From positions 61,388,803-61,452,802 of the forward strand of contig OY997588.1 in NCBI GenBank assembly GCA_963921825.1: a stretch of 64,000 nucleotides of DNA, written 5' to 3'. Positions 1-9,932 of the stretch are shown piece after piece (position 1 is the stretch's first letter; the number at the start of each line of letters is the position of its first letter). Below the pieces are notes generated by a model. That model made no database searches, was not told where the DNA came from, and saw nothing but the letters and a program-made list of their open reading frames with translations. Origin of the DNA: Erodium maritimum (lineage: Eukaryota; Streptophyta; Magnoliopsida; Geraniales; Geraniaceae). Made by a program: the position numbers and the translations under genes.

Positions 1-192
1 GTCTTCCAGTCGCTGGAGCAGGACAATAACTAAAAGGATGTTCTCTTTAAGCTGAGTCGTAAAGGTCAATACAACCCCGATCGGCTTCACTTTACCAGGT
101 CAAAGGCTCAATCTGGCGTGGCAACACCTTCCCTTGGAACTGAGGCGTGGACTAAAATTCGCGCTTTTGCTGCCAAGAAGAAAGCGGGCTAA
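1..192 (+). pseudogene. Unrecognised C-terminal coding remnant
   Basis: Frame 1 reads into the window from the left edge and ends at a TAA at 190-192. The last 52 codons are open and look protein-like: a basic stretch with NPDRLHFTRSKAQSGV near the middle and a lysine/alanine-rich end (AAKKKAG). A TAA at 31-33 in the same frame separates it from VFQSLEQDNN upstream, so it is either a broken gene or the last exon of one. I do not recognise the family. It lies directly above a LINE-like 3' end (to 352), so it may be the tail of that element's ORF2, but it lacks the usual zf-RVT motifs. Confidence 0.3.
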
Positions 193-352
193 TAGGATTT
201 TTTCGAGTTTGGTATTTTTAAGAAAAGGCTTGGACCCTTTAGCTCCCCTTATTGGAGATCCCCTATAACGGTTGAACTGGTCTTTGACCTTTTAGACCCT
301 TTCCTACTTGGAAAGTGTGATTTTCTTAATAAATTTTCGAGCTTATAAAAAA
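193..352 (+). mobile_element. LINE-like 3' UTR and A-tail
   Basis: The stretch ends with AATAAATTTTCGAGCTTATA followed by seven A. The same ending, read on the minus strand, closes the LINE at 42052-43893. Both also share a CTTGGACCC..TAGCTC block upstream. This marks the 3' end of a plus-strand LINE whose body lies left of the window. It abuts the start of arm A, which has no counterpart of this sequence in arm B. Confidence 0.5.
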
Positions 353-872
353 ATGAACAAATGGCTACTTATCACAAAGTGTGATATCAAGATTTCATAT
401 GATAAAAAAACTACAAAAAAGTTTAAGCTTCCATTTTCACACATCCTCCACCGCCTGCTTCCGTGTCATGGCTTTTCCGCAACTTACACCACCAACTCTT
501 CTTCCCCCGCACTACGATACCTACCGACTGATCATGCAATTGCCATAGCAATAGGGACCGTGGGTGCCAACCTCGGGTGCGAACTCCATCCCGGACAAGC
601 TCACACACCTTTTTCTAATATCTGTTAATAGTATAAATGGTATGTTAGTTTTCTTTAAATTCATTAATCCTTTAGACATCCTAATCTTTAGGTTTTTATC
701 CTGTTTTGTTTTGGGTCTTTAAATTCTTTTGAATTTCTCATCGCTCTTCTTGTTCTTTGGAAAAACTCCTTGAGAACATAAAAATAAGTTCATTCTTGAC
801 CTTAATCCCTCAATTGATAAATTGGCCAACCCTCCACTAAAGAAAATTCTTCGACGCATATTGAGGTTTTCA

Positions 873-944
873 TTTCTTGATACATTGATATTTCTTGATA
901 GATTGATATTTGTTGATAGATTGATATTTCTTGATAGACGATGA
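873..944 (+). repeat. 18-bp tandem repeat, 4 copies
   Basis: Four head-to-tail units of the form TTTCTTGATAGATTGATA, each with one to a few changes. The matching place in arm B (about 32326-32415) carries a different, roughly 42-bp duplication instead, so the locus expanded independently in the two arms. Confidence 0.8.
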
Positions 945-1211
945 TTTTATTAATAATTGTTTTATTCCAAAGTGGAGAAAAAAGTCTTATTGATTAAGGA
1001 GCAACAAAAACGACCCCAAATGAACAAACGAAATAAAGACATACAACTCAATAAGAAGAAAAAAAAATAAAGAAAGCATCAAACATACTTGATAGATTAT
1101 ATGTTCATTATGTCTACATTTGATTAAATCTTCATGTCAAGACAGGGTCACCTTTTTTTTGGTAAGTCTTGCTTACATTTTTGGTAAGTCTTGCTTACTT
1201 TGTGTGGTAAC

Positions 1212-2051
1212 TGTTAAAGTCCATTCCAACACAAAAGCTCGAACTGATGTGTGGAGGCATCAAGATGTATATCAATAGGTCAATTTATCCACACACTTTT
1301 CATGTGAGACTCACACTTCAACACTCCCCCTCACGTGTAGGACTGGACATCTACACGTGGGCTATAGCAGGACTGGACATCTGCATATGGGCCGGAGACC
1401 ACAGGGTGGAGGTGACAAACATGCCTTAGGCCGAACCAGCTCTGATACCATGTTATTTTTAAAACAGGCCACTTATATCGGGTCGGGCTTCCACAACTAA
1501 AAGGTCAGCCTTATTAGTTGGGTGTGGTCCTAGCCTTTATAAGTAGCATTTTATCCTTTTACTTTCCCTATGTGGGTTTATACTTCAACACTCCCCCTCA
1601 CGTGTAGGACTGGACATCTACACGTGGGCCATAGCAGGACTGGAGACCACAGGGTGGAGATGACAAATGGGCCGTGAGCCGAACCTGGCTCTGATACCAT
1701 GTTAAAGCTCAATCCAACCCAAAAGCTCGAACTGATGGGTATAGGCATCAAGATGTATATCAATGGGTCAATTTATCCACACACTTTCGATGTGGGACTC
1801 ACACTTCAACACTCCCCCTCACGTGTAGGACTGGACATCTACACGTGGGCCATAGCAGGACTGGACATCTGCATATGGGCCGGAGACCACAGGGTGGAGG
1901 CGACAAACAAGCCGTGGGCCGAACCAGCTCTGATACCATGTTAAAGCCCATTCCAACACAAAAGCTCGAACTGATGTGTTGAGGCATCAAGATGTATATC
2001 AATAGGTCAATTTATCCACACACTTCTCGATGTGGGACTCACAGTTCAATA
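1212..2051 (-). mobile_element. TRIM retrotransposon array (4 LTRs, 3 internal domains)
   Basis: A terminal-repeat retrotransposon in miniature, non-coding, oriented on the minus strand. LTRs lie at 1212-1323, 1451-1590, 1700-1811 and 1939-2051; three are about 112 bp and begin TGTTAAAG on the plus strand. Each internal domain starts (minus strand) with the initiator tRNA-Met primer site TGGTATCAGAGC directly against an LTR (plus-strand positions 1439-1450, 1688-1699, 1927-1938) and ends in a purine tract GTGAGGGGGAG. The second LTR is of another sequence type and carries a minus-strand TTATAAAGG box. The array is flanked by a perfect 5-bp target duplication GTAAC (1207-1211 and 2052-2056). 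Arm B has the unfilled site near 9828-9842, so insertion followed the arm duplication. Confidence 0.9.
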
Positions 2052-3179
2052 GTAACTTCACAAGTTCATTCATTCATCAATCCAGACGACATGATATATT
2101 TCATCAAGTACTGTTTCTAAGGAATATGAGTGCTTGTTATCTTTAATTTATAATAAAAGAATAATTCTATCTTATCTTAAATCTTTTATCCTAATTTTTT
2201 TTTTGCTTCATTATCTTAAACTTTAATTAATTCTATTTTTGTATCCAATATTAATTTACCCTAAATTTACCTGAAATAATCTTAAACTCTCTATGCTTAA
2301 CCCTAGTCGATGCTCTACAAGAGCCCTCTCATTTTGCTCCTCTCCTCACCGGCGGCGTATTGGCCTCCAGTCAATGACGTTGCCAGTGGTGAACTCTGTT
2401 CCGCACCTTCTCCTCCCCCTCCCCACCGCTTTTTTCTTCTTTTTAGTACTCGCCCATAACTCTTCAAGTGCGGCAGCTCGGGAATGGACACCGCGCGTGT
2501 GTTCTGTTCGATGGATCTTCGTCGGGGTTGGTCGGACATCCTACAAATGCGTCCATTTCGTTCTCCTCTGCTTCATCTTGCGCGCCTAGCCTCACCTACT
2601 CCAAGCATCAAGGGGATTTGCAAGTACATCTTTCTTGTGGTCATAGGGTTTCGTTCGGTATTCCTACGTCGTGGAGCTGCTCGTCCTCGGCGGAGTCCTA
2701 CTCGTCCGTTTGCAAAGATTTGGATGATGGAGCATCAGCTGAAAGCTTCAATCAAGGTCTTAACCTCGTCGGAAGTTGGGAGTTCCAGGTATTGGTTGCT
2801 CGTTTGAAGTAGCTTCTGCCTACTCCAACATTGCTGTCCATAGTTACAGAGTTTCGTCCGCTCTGGTAGTTCTTGATATGTCTGCCCCGACAGTTCTGTT
2901 TTGACTGGTTTGGGTCGGGTCTGGTCTGGGTTCGAACTGGTGCGGGTCATGCTCAAAGGGCACGGGTCGGGCTTTCATGCCCGTTGCTGTTGTTCGTGTC
3001 TCCAACTCAGTGGATCTCTGGGAGTTTCGGTGTCATTAAGATTGGACCCTCAATCTACCAATTCTCTACTAACTAATATCACTTCAGGCCATCCTTGTCC
3101 TAATATACTAATATCTTATTATGTTGATGCGATCACATGAAATAAGAGCCATCCTTATCAACATAAGATATAACGCACA

Positions 3180-3475
3180 AAAGGAAGAGTAAGAACTCCT
3201 CCTCTCTCATTCAGGTTTCTCTAACTCTTCCATTTCTTCCATTTTTGTGTGTTCTTGAGTCCTCTTGATAAGAACTACGTGGCTTTGATTCCTAGGAGGA
3301 TACGTAGGCTTCTTGGAGAATCAAGCTCGATTATTCCTTACTTGATGTTCTTTATTTGGTAAGAAATTGTGATTTCGATTTCGTTTTGTGAATCTAATCT
3401 TGGTAGTTATTTATGCATGTTCTCGAGTTGTTTTCTTTCGCTTCGAATTTTTGTTCTATACCATCCATCAAGACC
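3180..3475 (+). repeat. Copia-type LTR end within arm A
   Basis: The stretch containing GTTCTTGAGTCCTC, AAGAACTACGTGGCTTTGAT and GATACGTAGGC, and ending in GACCCAACA, parallels the last 270 bp of the Copia LTRs at 19766-21453 and 26538-28225, but is clearly diverged from them. The inverted counterpart is at 8340-8660. It is the 3' end of an older, related LTR; its 5' limit is not clear and no target duplication was found. Confidence 0.6.
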
Positions 3476-3615
3476 CAACAGAAGCAATATCCTTTTCAAC
3501 ATCAGCTTCATATTGTTTTGATGATGGGGTAGGAGAGGAAGGTTGATGTGGTTTGGAAATTTGGGGTTTGGGTTGCTTTTGGCTGCTTTTAACTTCATCT
3601 TTTAAGACGGGTCTT
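3476..3615 (-). pseudogene. Unidentified Lys/Pro-rich coding patch
   Basis: Read on the minus strand this gives an open stretch of about 46 codons rich in Lys, Gln, Pro and Ser (..KSSQKQPKPQ..) that ends YEADVEKDIASVGS, where the LTR-like sequence takes over. The same end, YEADVEKDIASIGS, is found on the plus strand at 8315-8350 beside the assembly gap. Two copies with one conservative replacement suggest real coding sequence already cut by the LTR before duplication. The family is not recognised; a frame change occurs upstream (about 3620-3650). Confidence 0.35.
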
Positions 3616-3689
3616 CTGATGGTGGTGCTTCCTTGGTTGGCTGCTTATCTGGATATGTATATTTCCAATAGAGAAAACACTCTTCTGGG

Positions 3690-5330
3690 TTCACATATGG
3701 GGGTGTTGGAGAAGGACCATATGATGGAGCCAACAAAAGGGCCATCAACAATGCATTATGCACCGGTGTAACCTGGGACTGAAGTACAATCGGAAAATCA
3801 TTCAGATTCGGAGAACTCGTGGCAAATAAGACCCTGAAGTAGTCACCAATCAGGTTCTTCTTTCGAGTGTCCCAAGTGACCGATTGGCCCAGAGTATTCT
3901 GGAGAGAGACCACCGCATTTATCTTTCTACGGTACGCCAAGGCTGCTTGAAAGAACTTGATAGTCCGGTCACCTTCCGCTAGCCAGTGCTGTTTGGCTTT
4001 CTAGCACCAAAAAGATTCCTGGATACATAAGGCTCGTTGATAGTGAATTTGAATTGCTTCCCGCGGATTAACACCCGGGGGGTCCACCCACCTAGTCAAC
4101 TCCACAATTCGTCGCTGACACCATTTAATATTGGTAATGTTCTTAAAATGCTGCTTCCCCCACATGTCCAAAGCTGAGCCCACATTTTTTATGACAACTC
4201 GCATCGGAGTCATTTGATTCGTTTCCAACTTCTCCTTAATGAGTCTTTCACATTCCGGATCTTGCGTTCATTGGGAGTGAAATTTGGATTTAGGGTGCGT
4301 CCGGTGCCCCACATTGCGAGCTAGTGACTAAAGAAGAGGCCAGTGATCAGATGTCGTTGTACTTGTATTTCTCAATACCAAGTTCGGAAGGGTGTAATAG
4401 AACAGACTAAGGACCAGCGGTCTATCTATATGGGATTGGATTTTGGCATCGTATGTATGCCCTCGGGACCAGGTAAATTGATGTCCAAAAAGAGGGACAT
4501 CTATTAAATCAAGCTCATCCAACACGGTCCAGAAGTCATTGATGAGGTACTGAGGATAAGACCTTCCTGTCGTTTTATCGTTCCCCAAGATACCATTAAA
4601 ATCTCCAGTCAGAACCCAATTAGGTCGGGTTGGTTGGTGCAGTTGGCAAAGGAGATTCCCAAGTCTGATTTTGAAGATCCTGACGAGCTTCCCCATAAAT
4701 TCCAGTTATTCGGAGGTCGTCGTAACCAACGAACATAACATCCGCATCAATGTGGTGATCATCCCAACCCCTAATGCTGACGTTCACCCCTGTGACCCAA
4801 AACAGAGCTAGACCCCGTCTTGATGGCGATGTTGGGACACAATAATGACCCTGAAACCCCGATGAACGAGATAGAAGTCGGTGCTCATGCTCTACCAAAA
4901 TCGTCTTAGACAGGAACAAGATGTAGGGGCGGTGGTCTTGAAGGAGGTGAAGGAGATGCTGCTTATGAGGACGACGTTCCACGATAAAACCCGAAAATCA
5001 GGATTCTCAATTGGGGGTGATGGGTCGTTCTAGACCCTGAACCCGGGTCCCCCGACAATGAAATTGAGGAGGGGCGGGAACCGGTGGCGGAGACCTCGGT
5101 GTGGGGAGCGAAAGATTGACCGGCGATGGATCCATCGAAGACTGCATCAGAGGAGAGGACGAGGGGGTTTGGGATTGCCGCAATGGGGAGATCGAGTTGG
5201 TGGCACCGTGTTGAAAAGAAGGTTGCCATGGTAGTAGAGGATGACCGGACCGTAGCCGGGAGGGACGGCGGCGCTGCGTCTGTGCTATGGGTGCTAAAAC
5301 CCTAACAAAGAGAGAATTCATACTTTTTTA
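3690..5330 (-). mobile_element. LINE (L1-type) fragment: endonuclease and linker
   Basis: The minus strand carries the 5' part of a plant LINE ORF2. From about 5010 downward: a degenerate start (LRILIFGFYRG for the usual MKILSWNCRG), LFLSKT, then the apurinic-type endonuclease core with TGDFNGILGN (about 4595), HQFTWSRG, SHIDRPLV and TSDHWPLL (about 4330). Below that comes the helical linker: ALDMWGKQHFKNI, WLAEGDRTIKFFQAA, then YRRKINAVVSLQN and GDYFRVLFATSSPN. The reverse transcriptase that should follow is absent, as homology stops near 3690. Frame changes split the domain into several frames, so it is dead. The part from 5010 to 5330 is GC-rich and has no clear ORF1. Confidence 0.8.
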
Positions 5331-5949
5331 ACGTGCACGTACACAACCAATACTTTTTTTTGATCGGCTGTTTATATATTATATATTTTATATATGTATT
5401 AAACTGTATCAAATATAGATTTTTTACATATTTTGAAAATAATTTTTTTTGATTTTTTTGATTAAATATGTTTCGTATATATATTAATAATTAAAAATAG
5501 GTTAAATATAGAAACTTACTCTTAAGTATTGGTCTCGAATACTACACTACCGAATGTTTAAAAATGACAAATGCACTAACTTTATTATTGGTCACGCGAT
5601 TTTGTTAATAAAAATTAACCCTTAAAAATATTAATGATAATAAAATACACACAGGCCCTAATAGTCCCCAATTAATGTTTAGAAGTTGTCACCGTCCGAC
5701 TAACACCTATCGCTTTTCACAACCTTGGTACATACCATTATATATTGTCTCTACCTACACCAAAGGCTCATCCATAATCTGTTTGCTCCTCTTCGATTCC
5801 CCTCAAGGACAATTTTGGACATTTGGAGTCCACACAATCTCACTCATGGCAACCTAGCATGTGAACTGAACTTGTATATATGTGTCATGGATTCTCTGTA
5901 TCTTTTTTTTATGAGCTGCTAACCCAACCTAGTACTCTTCCCCATTGTG
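5331..5949. other. AT-rich spacer, no gene seen
   Basis: Very AT-rich DNA with TATATA runs to about 5650, then mixed sequence to 5949. No domain, terminal repeat or RNA gene was recognised. Confidence 0.6.
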
Positions 5950-6290
5950 ATTGGACTAGGTTCTTATGGCTTCCACGGATCCCTTTTAAGGTTGGTACCT
6001 TTGTTTAGTTGGCCGCTCAAAATGCTTTACCGACCATGGTTTTTATGGAGGCTAGGGGTGTTCGTATTTTTCTCTCTATAATGTTATGCTCTCTTTGTCA
6101 CTCGTTTTTTAAAAGATGCAGACCAAATCATGTTCTATTGCCCAACCTCATGGTTTGTCTAAGGCAAGATTTGGGGTTGGTGGCAATTGGAATGGGTAAC
6201 GTCATCTGATCTTTGATCGGCTCTACTGATTTGGTACAGTACGGGTTCCAGGATGTGGAATCGAGTTTAGCTCATGATTGTCTTTGTCAT
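5950..6290 (+). mobile_element. LINE fragment: zf-RVT domain
   Basis: The plus strand encodes WPLKMALPTMVFMEARG-like sequence (seen as AAQNALPTMVFMEARG) followed by MLCSLCHSFF and a decayed DHVLLHCP-type stretch. This matches the reverse-transcriptase zinc-binding domain of the LINE at 42674-43096 (-), which reads LAAQNALPTTIFLEARG, CHLCKSF, DHLLLHC. It is a small piece without flanking reverse transcriptase or a poly(A) end. Confidence 0.65.
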
Positions 6291-6499
6291 CCTTTGAAAA
6301 ATATGGCTTATGAGGAATTCGGTGGTATTCTCGAGGGTGATGTATCCGGAAAAATAAGTGGTTACTAGAATCCAACATCAAGTGTTTGGTTTGTTATAGG
6401 ATGGGGACTTCATTAAAAGTGATTTGGAGTTTGGTGCTTGGATGGTTCTTGTAATCTGGAACTGTTGATGTTGGCCGGAACGTTATGGATGAAGAGACA

Positions 6500-6806
6500 A
6501 TGATCTCCCTATCCAATTGTCGAGGGAGATGGGAATCTAAATCCTGTAAATGAAGAGGTTGTTTGGGCCGTTCTCTGAATGGTTTGTGTTTTCCAAAGAC
6601 CATCCGATTGTTTGTAGAAGACATTTTTTCTATGTTGAGGCAACTGGTAGCTTTGATTTATCGGACCCCAATCTTTCTTTCCGTTGTTAAATTTGATAGT
6701 GCCATTTGAAGAACATCCGTGGGCTAGCCATCGAGACCCTCAAGATTTGATGGCCCTCCGGCGAGACGTTGAGCTAAGGATTGCGCTGTTCTTAGATGAA
6801 CTTTGA
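6500..6806 (+). pseudogene. Broken coding remnant, family unknown
   Basis: Two overlapping open stretches on the plus strand look like one protein split by a frame change. The first gives EWFVFSKDHPIVCRRHFFYV and then EATGSFDLSDPN (about 6560-6690). The second, 6657-6806, gives 49 codons with PFEEHPWASHRDPQDLMALR and ends RIALFLDEL before a TGA. Amino-acid make-up is protein-like in both, unlike the surroundings. No family is recognised; it could be the last part of a host gene or of a transposon gene. Confidence 0.35.
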
Positions 6807-7129
6807 AGATGGTACTGTAACTTGTAGAGACAGATTTAAACGATGTTAGAGTATTAAACTGTTTTACTTTCAACTACCTCGAGTAGCGAGTCTTTAATTC
6901 GAATTAACTATCCTCCAACTCTTTAGCTATTTAACGATCTGGTTCCTTATTGAGCAGAATGCAAACTATGATCATAATTTGATATTACTAAAAGAATATC
7001 ACCAACGTTTCATGTTCTTTCTATTTGTAGAACATGCTACCCATTCAATAAAAATAGGGAATACAAAAATCAAAGAATACAAAAAAAAGAAGAGAATAAA
7101 AAAAAAAATAGTTGTCATCCCTAAAAGTC

Positions 7130-7552
7130 CTATGCATAGTTGCAGAGGCCAAGAACACAAAACTCCCCATTTTGGCAGCCGCTGTTGCATCCACCGCAAT
7201 GGTTTTTGTTGAAGGATGGATTTACGCATTTGCCATTGCAGCATATTTGATTGTACTTGCATTTCCGACCACACTTGCCACAGTTGATGCGGTTGCTTAA
7301 CAAGTTGACACACTTGTTCTTGCAACAGTTGGGTCCGGGGCTTCCCTTGGCCAGACAGATCCTCGGCTGCTTCCTACAAGTCAACCTCCGGTTGCGTTTC
7401 TTCTGCAGAAGTGCACGCCCTATCCCCGAGGACTCAATGCTCGATTCATATTCGTCTTCCATGTCGTGGTCTTCTTGTATTGCCACACTTTCTAGCACCA
7501 TAGCTACAAGCACTAACACGGTAACCAATACTACCATAGTAGTAGGCTTCAT
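7130..7552 (-). CDS. STIG1-like secreted cysteine-rich protein (intact)
   Basis: A complete 140-residue single-exon gene of the plant STIG1 family (Pfam Stig1), which includes tomato STIG1 (pistil exudate, pollen-tube growth) and Arabidopsis GRIM REAPER. Residues 1-24 form a signal peptide (MKPTTM, then a Val/Leu-rich core ending ESVA). Residues 25-45 are acidic (EDHDMEDEYESS). Residues 46-58 hold the family's GRALLQKKRNRRLTC entry motif. The mature domain has 16 Cys (59, 66, 76, 77, 81, 91, 94, 98, 104, 105, 109, 119, 122, 126, 132, 137), with RICLAKGSPGPNCCKNKCVN, ICCNGKCVNPSFN and the typical ending FCVLGLCNYA. Length and motifs fit the family's usual 130-150 residues. The start is the only Met before the signal core and has a TATA box 117 bp upstream. 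Probably secreted and reproductive or stress-expressed by analogy; the exact role is inferred. Confidence 0.93.
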   Translation of the reverse strand: MKPTTMVVLVTVLVLVAMVLESVAIQEDHDMEDEYESSIESSGIGRALLQKKRNRRLTCRKQPRICLAKGSPGPNCCKNKCVNLLSNRINCGKCGRKCKYNQICCNGKCVNPSFNKNHCGGCNSGCQNGEFCVLGLCNYA

Positions 7553-7668
7553 GAATAATCAAGTGTACTGATCAGGAAATGCTTATACTTGGGTGTGTGA
7601 TGCGTAAGGGTTTAAGATTGAAGAAGAAGAATGAGATGGTTTTGGAGAGGCTACACTAATGAAATGGG

Positions 7669-7676
7669 TATTTATA
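7669..7676 (-). promoter_or_regulatory. TATA box of the intact STIG1-like gene
   Basis: TATAAATA on the minus strand, 117 bp before the ATG. The same octamer, in a very similar CATATAAATACCCATTTCAT setting, sits 148 bp before the pseudogene at 33988, and again about 146 bp before the third copy. Confidence 0.75.
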
Positions 7677-8049
7677 TGCAGAGAGTTAGGTGCAACTTTG
7701 GCTTCGTAAGATATAGTGAGTGGAGTGGTCAAATAAGATATGATATTAGGCACAATTGGAACCAGTGTGATATCACACCATTCAAACCTTAAACAAATAT
7801 TTGATGGGAGGCGGGAGAGATTAATTTATCAGCTTAGTTGAAAGATTTATGAAGCCTTTTGGGACTTCAAAATTGTAGATAATAATTAATTAAGAAACGA
7901 GTCAATGAAATGATATAAAAGTCATGTTGAAAACCTCGTGGGACTTCACGTGGAATTGAATTGTATACAACACGGATACGAAAATATTGGAAATACTTGG
8001 TATTTGAATATGACACCGTTTTTTCCCTAGAATTGACTTATTAGTTTTG

Positions 8050-8114
8050 TCCTTTTTTTTTTGAGTGAAAGGTGCAACTTTTGTATCTTAAAACCAATTA
8101 CAACGCTGTGTATC
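8050..8114 (-). mobile_element. Possible LINE 3' end cut by the gap
   Basis: A run of T followed by GAGTGAAAGGTGCAAC, directly where C/C' similarity ends. On the minus strand this reads as a sequence ending in a poly(A) tail, as expected for a LINE 3' terminus. The body would lie in the unsequenced gap. Weak evidence. Confidence 0.3.
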
Positions 8115-8314
8115 NNNNNNNNNNNNNNNNNNNNNNNNNNNNNNNNNNNNNNNNNNNNNNNNNNNNNNNNNNNNNNNNNNNNNNNNNNNNNNNNNNNNNN
8201 NNNNNNNNNNNNNNNNNNNNNNNNNNNNNNNNNNNNNNNNNNNNNNNNNNNNNNNNNNNNNNNNNNNNNNNNNNNNNNNNNNNNNNNNNNNNNNNNNNNN
8301 NNNNNNNNNNNNNN
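8115..8314. other. Assembly gap (200 N)
   Basis: Exactly 200 undetermined bases, a conventional size for a gap of unknown length. It sits at the end of arm B, so the extent and even the relative orientation of the sequences on each side depend on scaffolding. Confidence 0.99.
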
Positions 8315-9932
8315 ATGAAGCTGATGTCGAAAAGGATATTGCTTCTATTGGGTCTCAATGGAGGGTATAGAACATAAAATCACAGCGGAAGAAAAAAACT
8401 CGAGAACATGCATAAATAACTACCACGATTTGATTCACAAAACAAAACCGAAATCACCATTTTTTACCAAATAAAAAACATCGAGTAAGGAATAATCGAG
8501 CTTGAGTCTACAAGACGCTTATGTATCCTCCTAGAAATCAACGCCACATAATTCTTATCAAGAGGACTTAAGAATACAAAAAAAATAAAGGAAATGGGAA
8601 AGTTGGAGAAACTTGAGGGAGAGGGGAGTTCTTGCTCTTCCTTTTGTGTGTTATCTCTTATGTTGATAATGATGGCTCTTATTTCTTGTTAACATAATAA
8701 ACTATTAGTATATTACAAAAAGGATGATGTGAAGTGATATTAGTTAGTAGAGAGTTGACGGATTGAGAGTCCAATCTTGATGACTCCGAAACTACCTGGA
8801 GTTTCATTGGGCCGGAGACATGAACAGCAGCAACGAGCATGAAAGCCCGACCCATACCCGTATGAGCCTGACCCGTACTAGTCCGAACCCGACCCGACCC
8901 AAACCAGTCCAAACAAAACTTTCGGGGTGGACGAATCAAGAACATCGGAGCGGATGGAACTCTGTAACTCCGGCCACCGAGGTCGGAGCAAGTAGAAGCT
9001 AACTCAGAAGAGCAACAAGAACTGGCACTCCCAACTTCCGACGAGGTCCAAACCTGGATTGAAGCTTCCGGTTGATGCTCCATATTCCAGATCTGCAAAC
9101 GAACGAGCAAGACTCCGTTGAGGACGAGAAACTCCATGACACATGAACACCAAACGAAATCCCAGGACCAGAAGCAAGTTGGACCTACAAATCCCCTTGA
9201 TGGTCGGGGTAGGTAAGGCCGGGCGCGCGGGATGAAACAGAGGAGAACGAGGTGACTAGGGTTGAGCTAACAACAAGACAGACACGAACGGGACTGCGAA
9301 ATGGCCGGATGTACAGGATGTCCAACCAAGGATAACGAAGATCCACCGAATAGACCATACACGTGGTGTTAGTTCCTGAGCAGCCACACCTGGGTTGCCC
9401 AGGAAGAGAGCAGGAAGGGAAAAAAGAGGTGGGGAGGGGATGAAGGAGGTGGGGAACAGAGGTCACCACCGGCGACCTCGTTGGCTGGAGGCAAGACGCC
9501 GCCGGTGAGAAGAGGAGCAAAAAGAGGGGGCTACTGTAGAGCGGCAGCTAGGGTTAAGCAGAGAGAGTTTCAGATTATTTCAGGTAAATTTAGGGTAAAG
9601 TTAACGTTGAGTACTAAAATAAAATTAAAGAAAGTTTATGGTATTGAGGAGACAAAAAAAAATTTAGGTTACTCTAAATGAAATATGAAAGATTTAGCAT
9701 ACAAAAGTGGAATTATCCTTTTATTGTAAGTTGAAGATAATCAAGTACTCATATTCCTGAAGAACACTACTTGATGAAATCTATCGGGTCCTATGCCTAG
9801 ATTGACGAATGAATGAACTTGTGAAGTTACCATAAAATGTAAGCCAGACTTACCAAAAAAAAAAGGGTGAGCCTGTCTTGACATGGAGATTTAATCAAAT
9901 GTAGACATAATGAACAAATAATCTATCAAGTA
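8315..9932 (-). repeat. Inverted-duplication arm B, first part
   Basis: Reverse complement of 3515-1085 in arm A without the TRIM. It opens with the YEADVEKDIASIGS coding patch on the plus strand (8315-8350), passes through the LTR-like end (8340-8660) and a GC-rich section (8770-9560) with no recognised gene, then AT-rich DNA. It stops at the Gypsy insertion; the rest of the arm resumes at 32120. Confidence 0.85.

Larger units (their letters stand above)
346..3515 (+). repeat. Inverted-duplication arm A
   Basis: Read on the opposite strand this segment matches 32930-32120 followed by 9932-8315. Examples are the GTGTGATATCA..TTTCATATGAT block (about 383-407 versus 32860-32885), the mixed ACATACTTGATAGATTATATG block at 1085-1105, and the whole of 2060-3515 against 9830-8315. 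Apart from the TRIM in arm A and the Gypsy element in arm B the arms are collinear, about 2.3-2.4 kb each. The arm holds no convincing gene: short frames at 2293-2956 have no recognisable domain. Its right end resembles a Copia-type LTR end. Confidence 0.8.
6985..8046 (-). repeat. STIG1 block C (inverted copy of block C')
   Basis: The gene at 7130-7552 with its upstream and downstream flanks matches 33485-34565 read on the other strand. Shared flank landmarks are the AGCATGTTCTAC block below the gene, the TATA region, the AAACAAATATTTGATGGGAG block (about 7793-7812) and the AATTGACTTATTAG block (8032-8045). Similarity stops at 8046, where a T-rich LINE-like end begins. Confidence 0.85.

Noticed and set aside
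1316-2060. CRISPR-like or gene-like reading of the regularly spaced repeats
   Set aside because: Spacing, primer sites, purine tracts and the single target duplication show a TRIM array; this is plant nuclear DNA.
2293-2956. Overlapping open frames of 70-114 residues in arm A
   Set aside because: All frames are open because the tract is GC-rich. The inverted copy in arm B (8770-9560) does not conserve any one of them, and no domain is seen.
3690-6290. One single LINE joining the endonuclease piece and the zf-RVT piece
   Set aside because: The pieces are on opposite strands and the reverse transcriptase is missing, so they are listed as separate fragments.
8061-8377. Open frames spanning the N run
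   Set aside because: Made of undetermined bases.
346-9932. Arms A and B as the two LTRs of one retrotransposon
   Set aside because: The arms are inverted, not direct, and both include the same non-LTR coding patch at one end.
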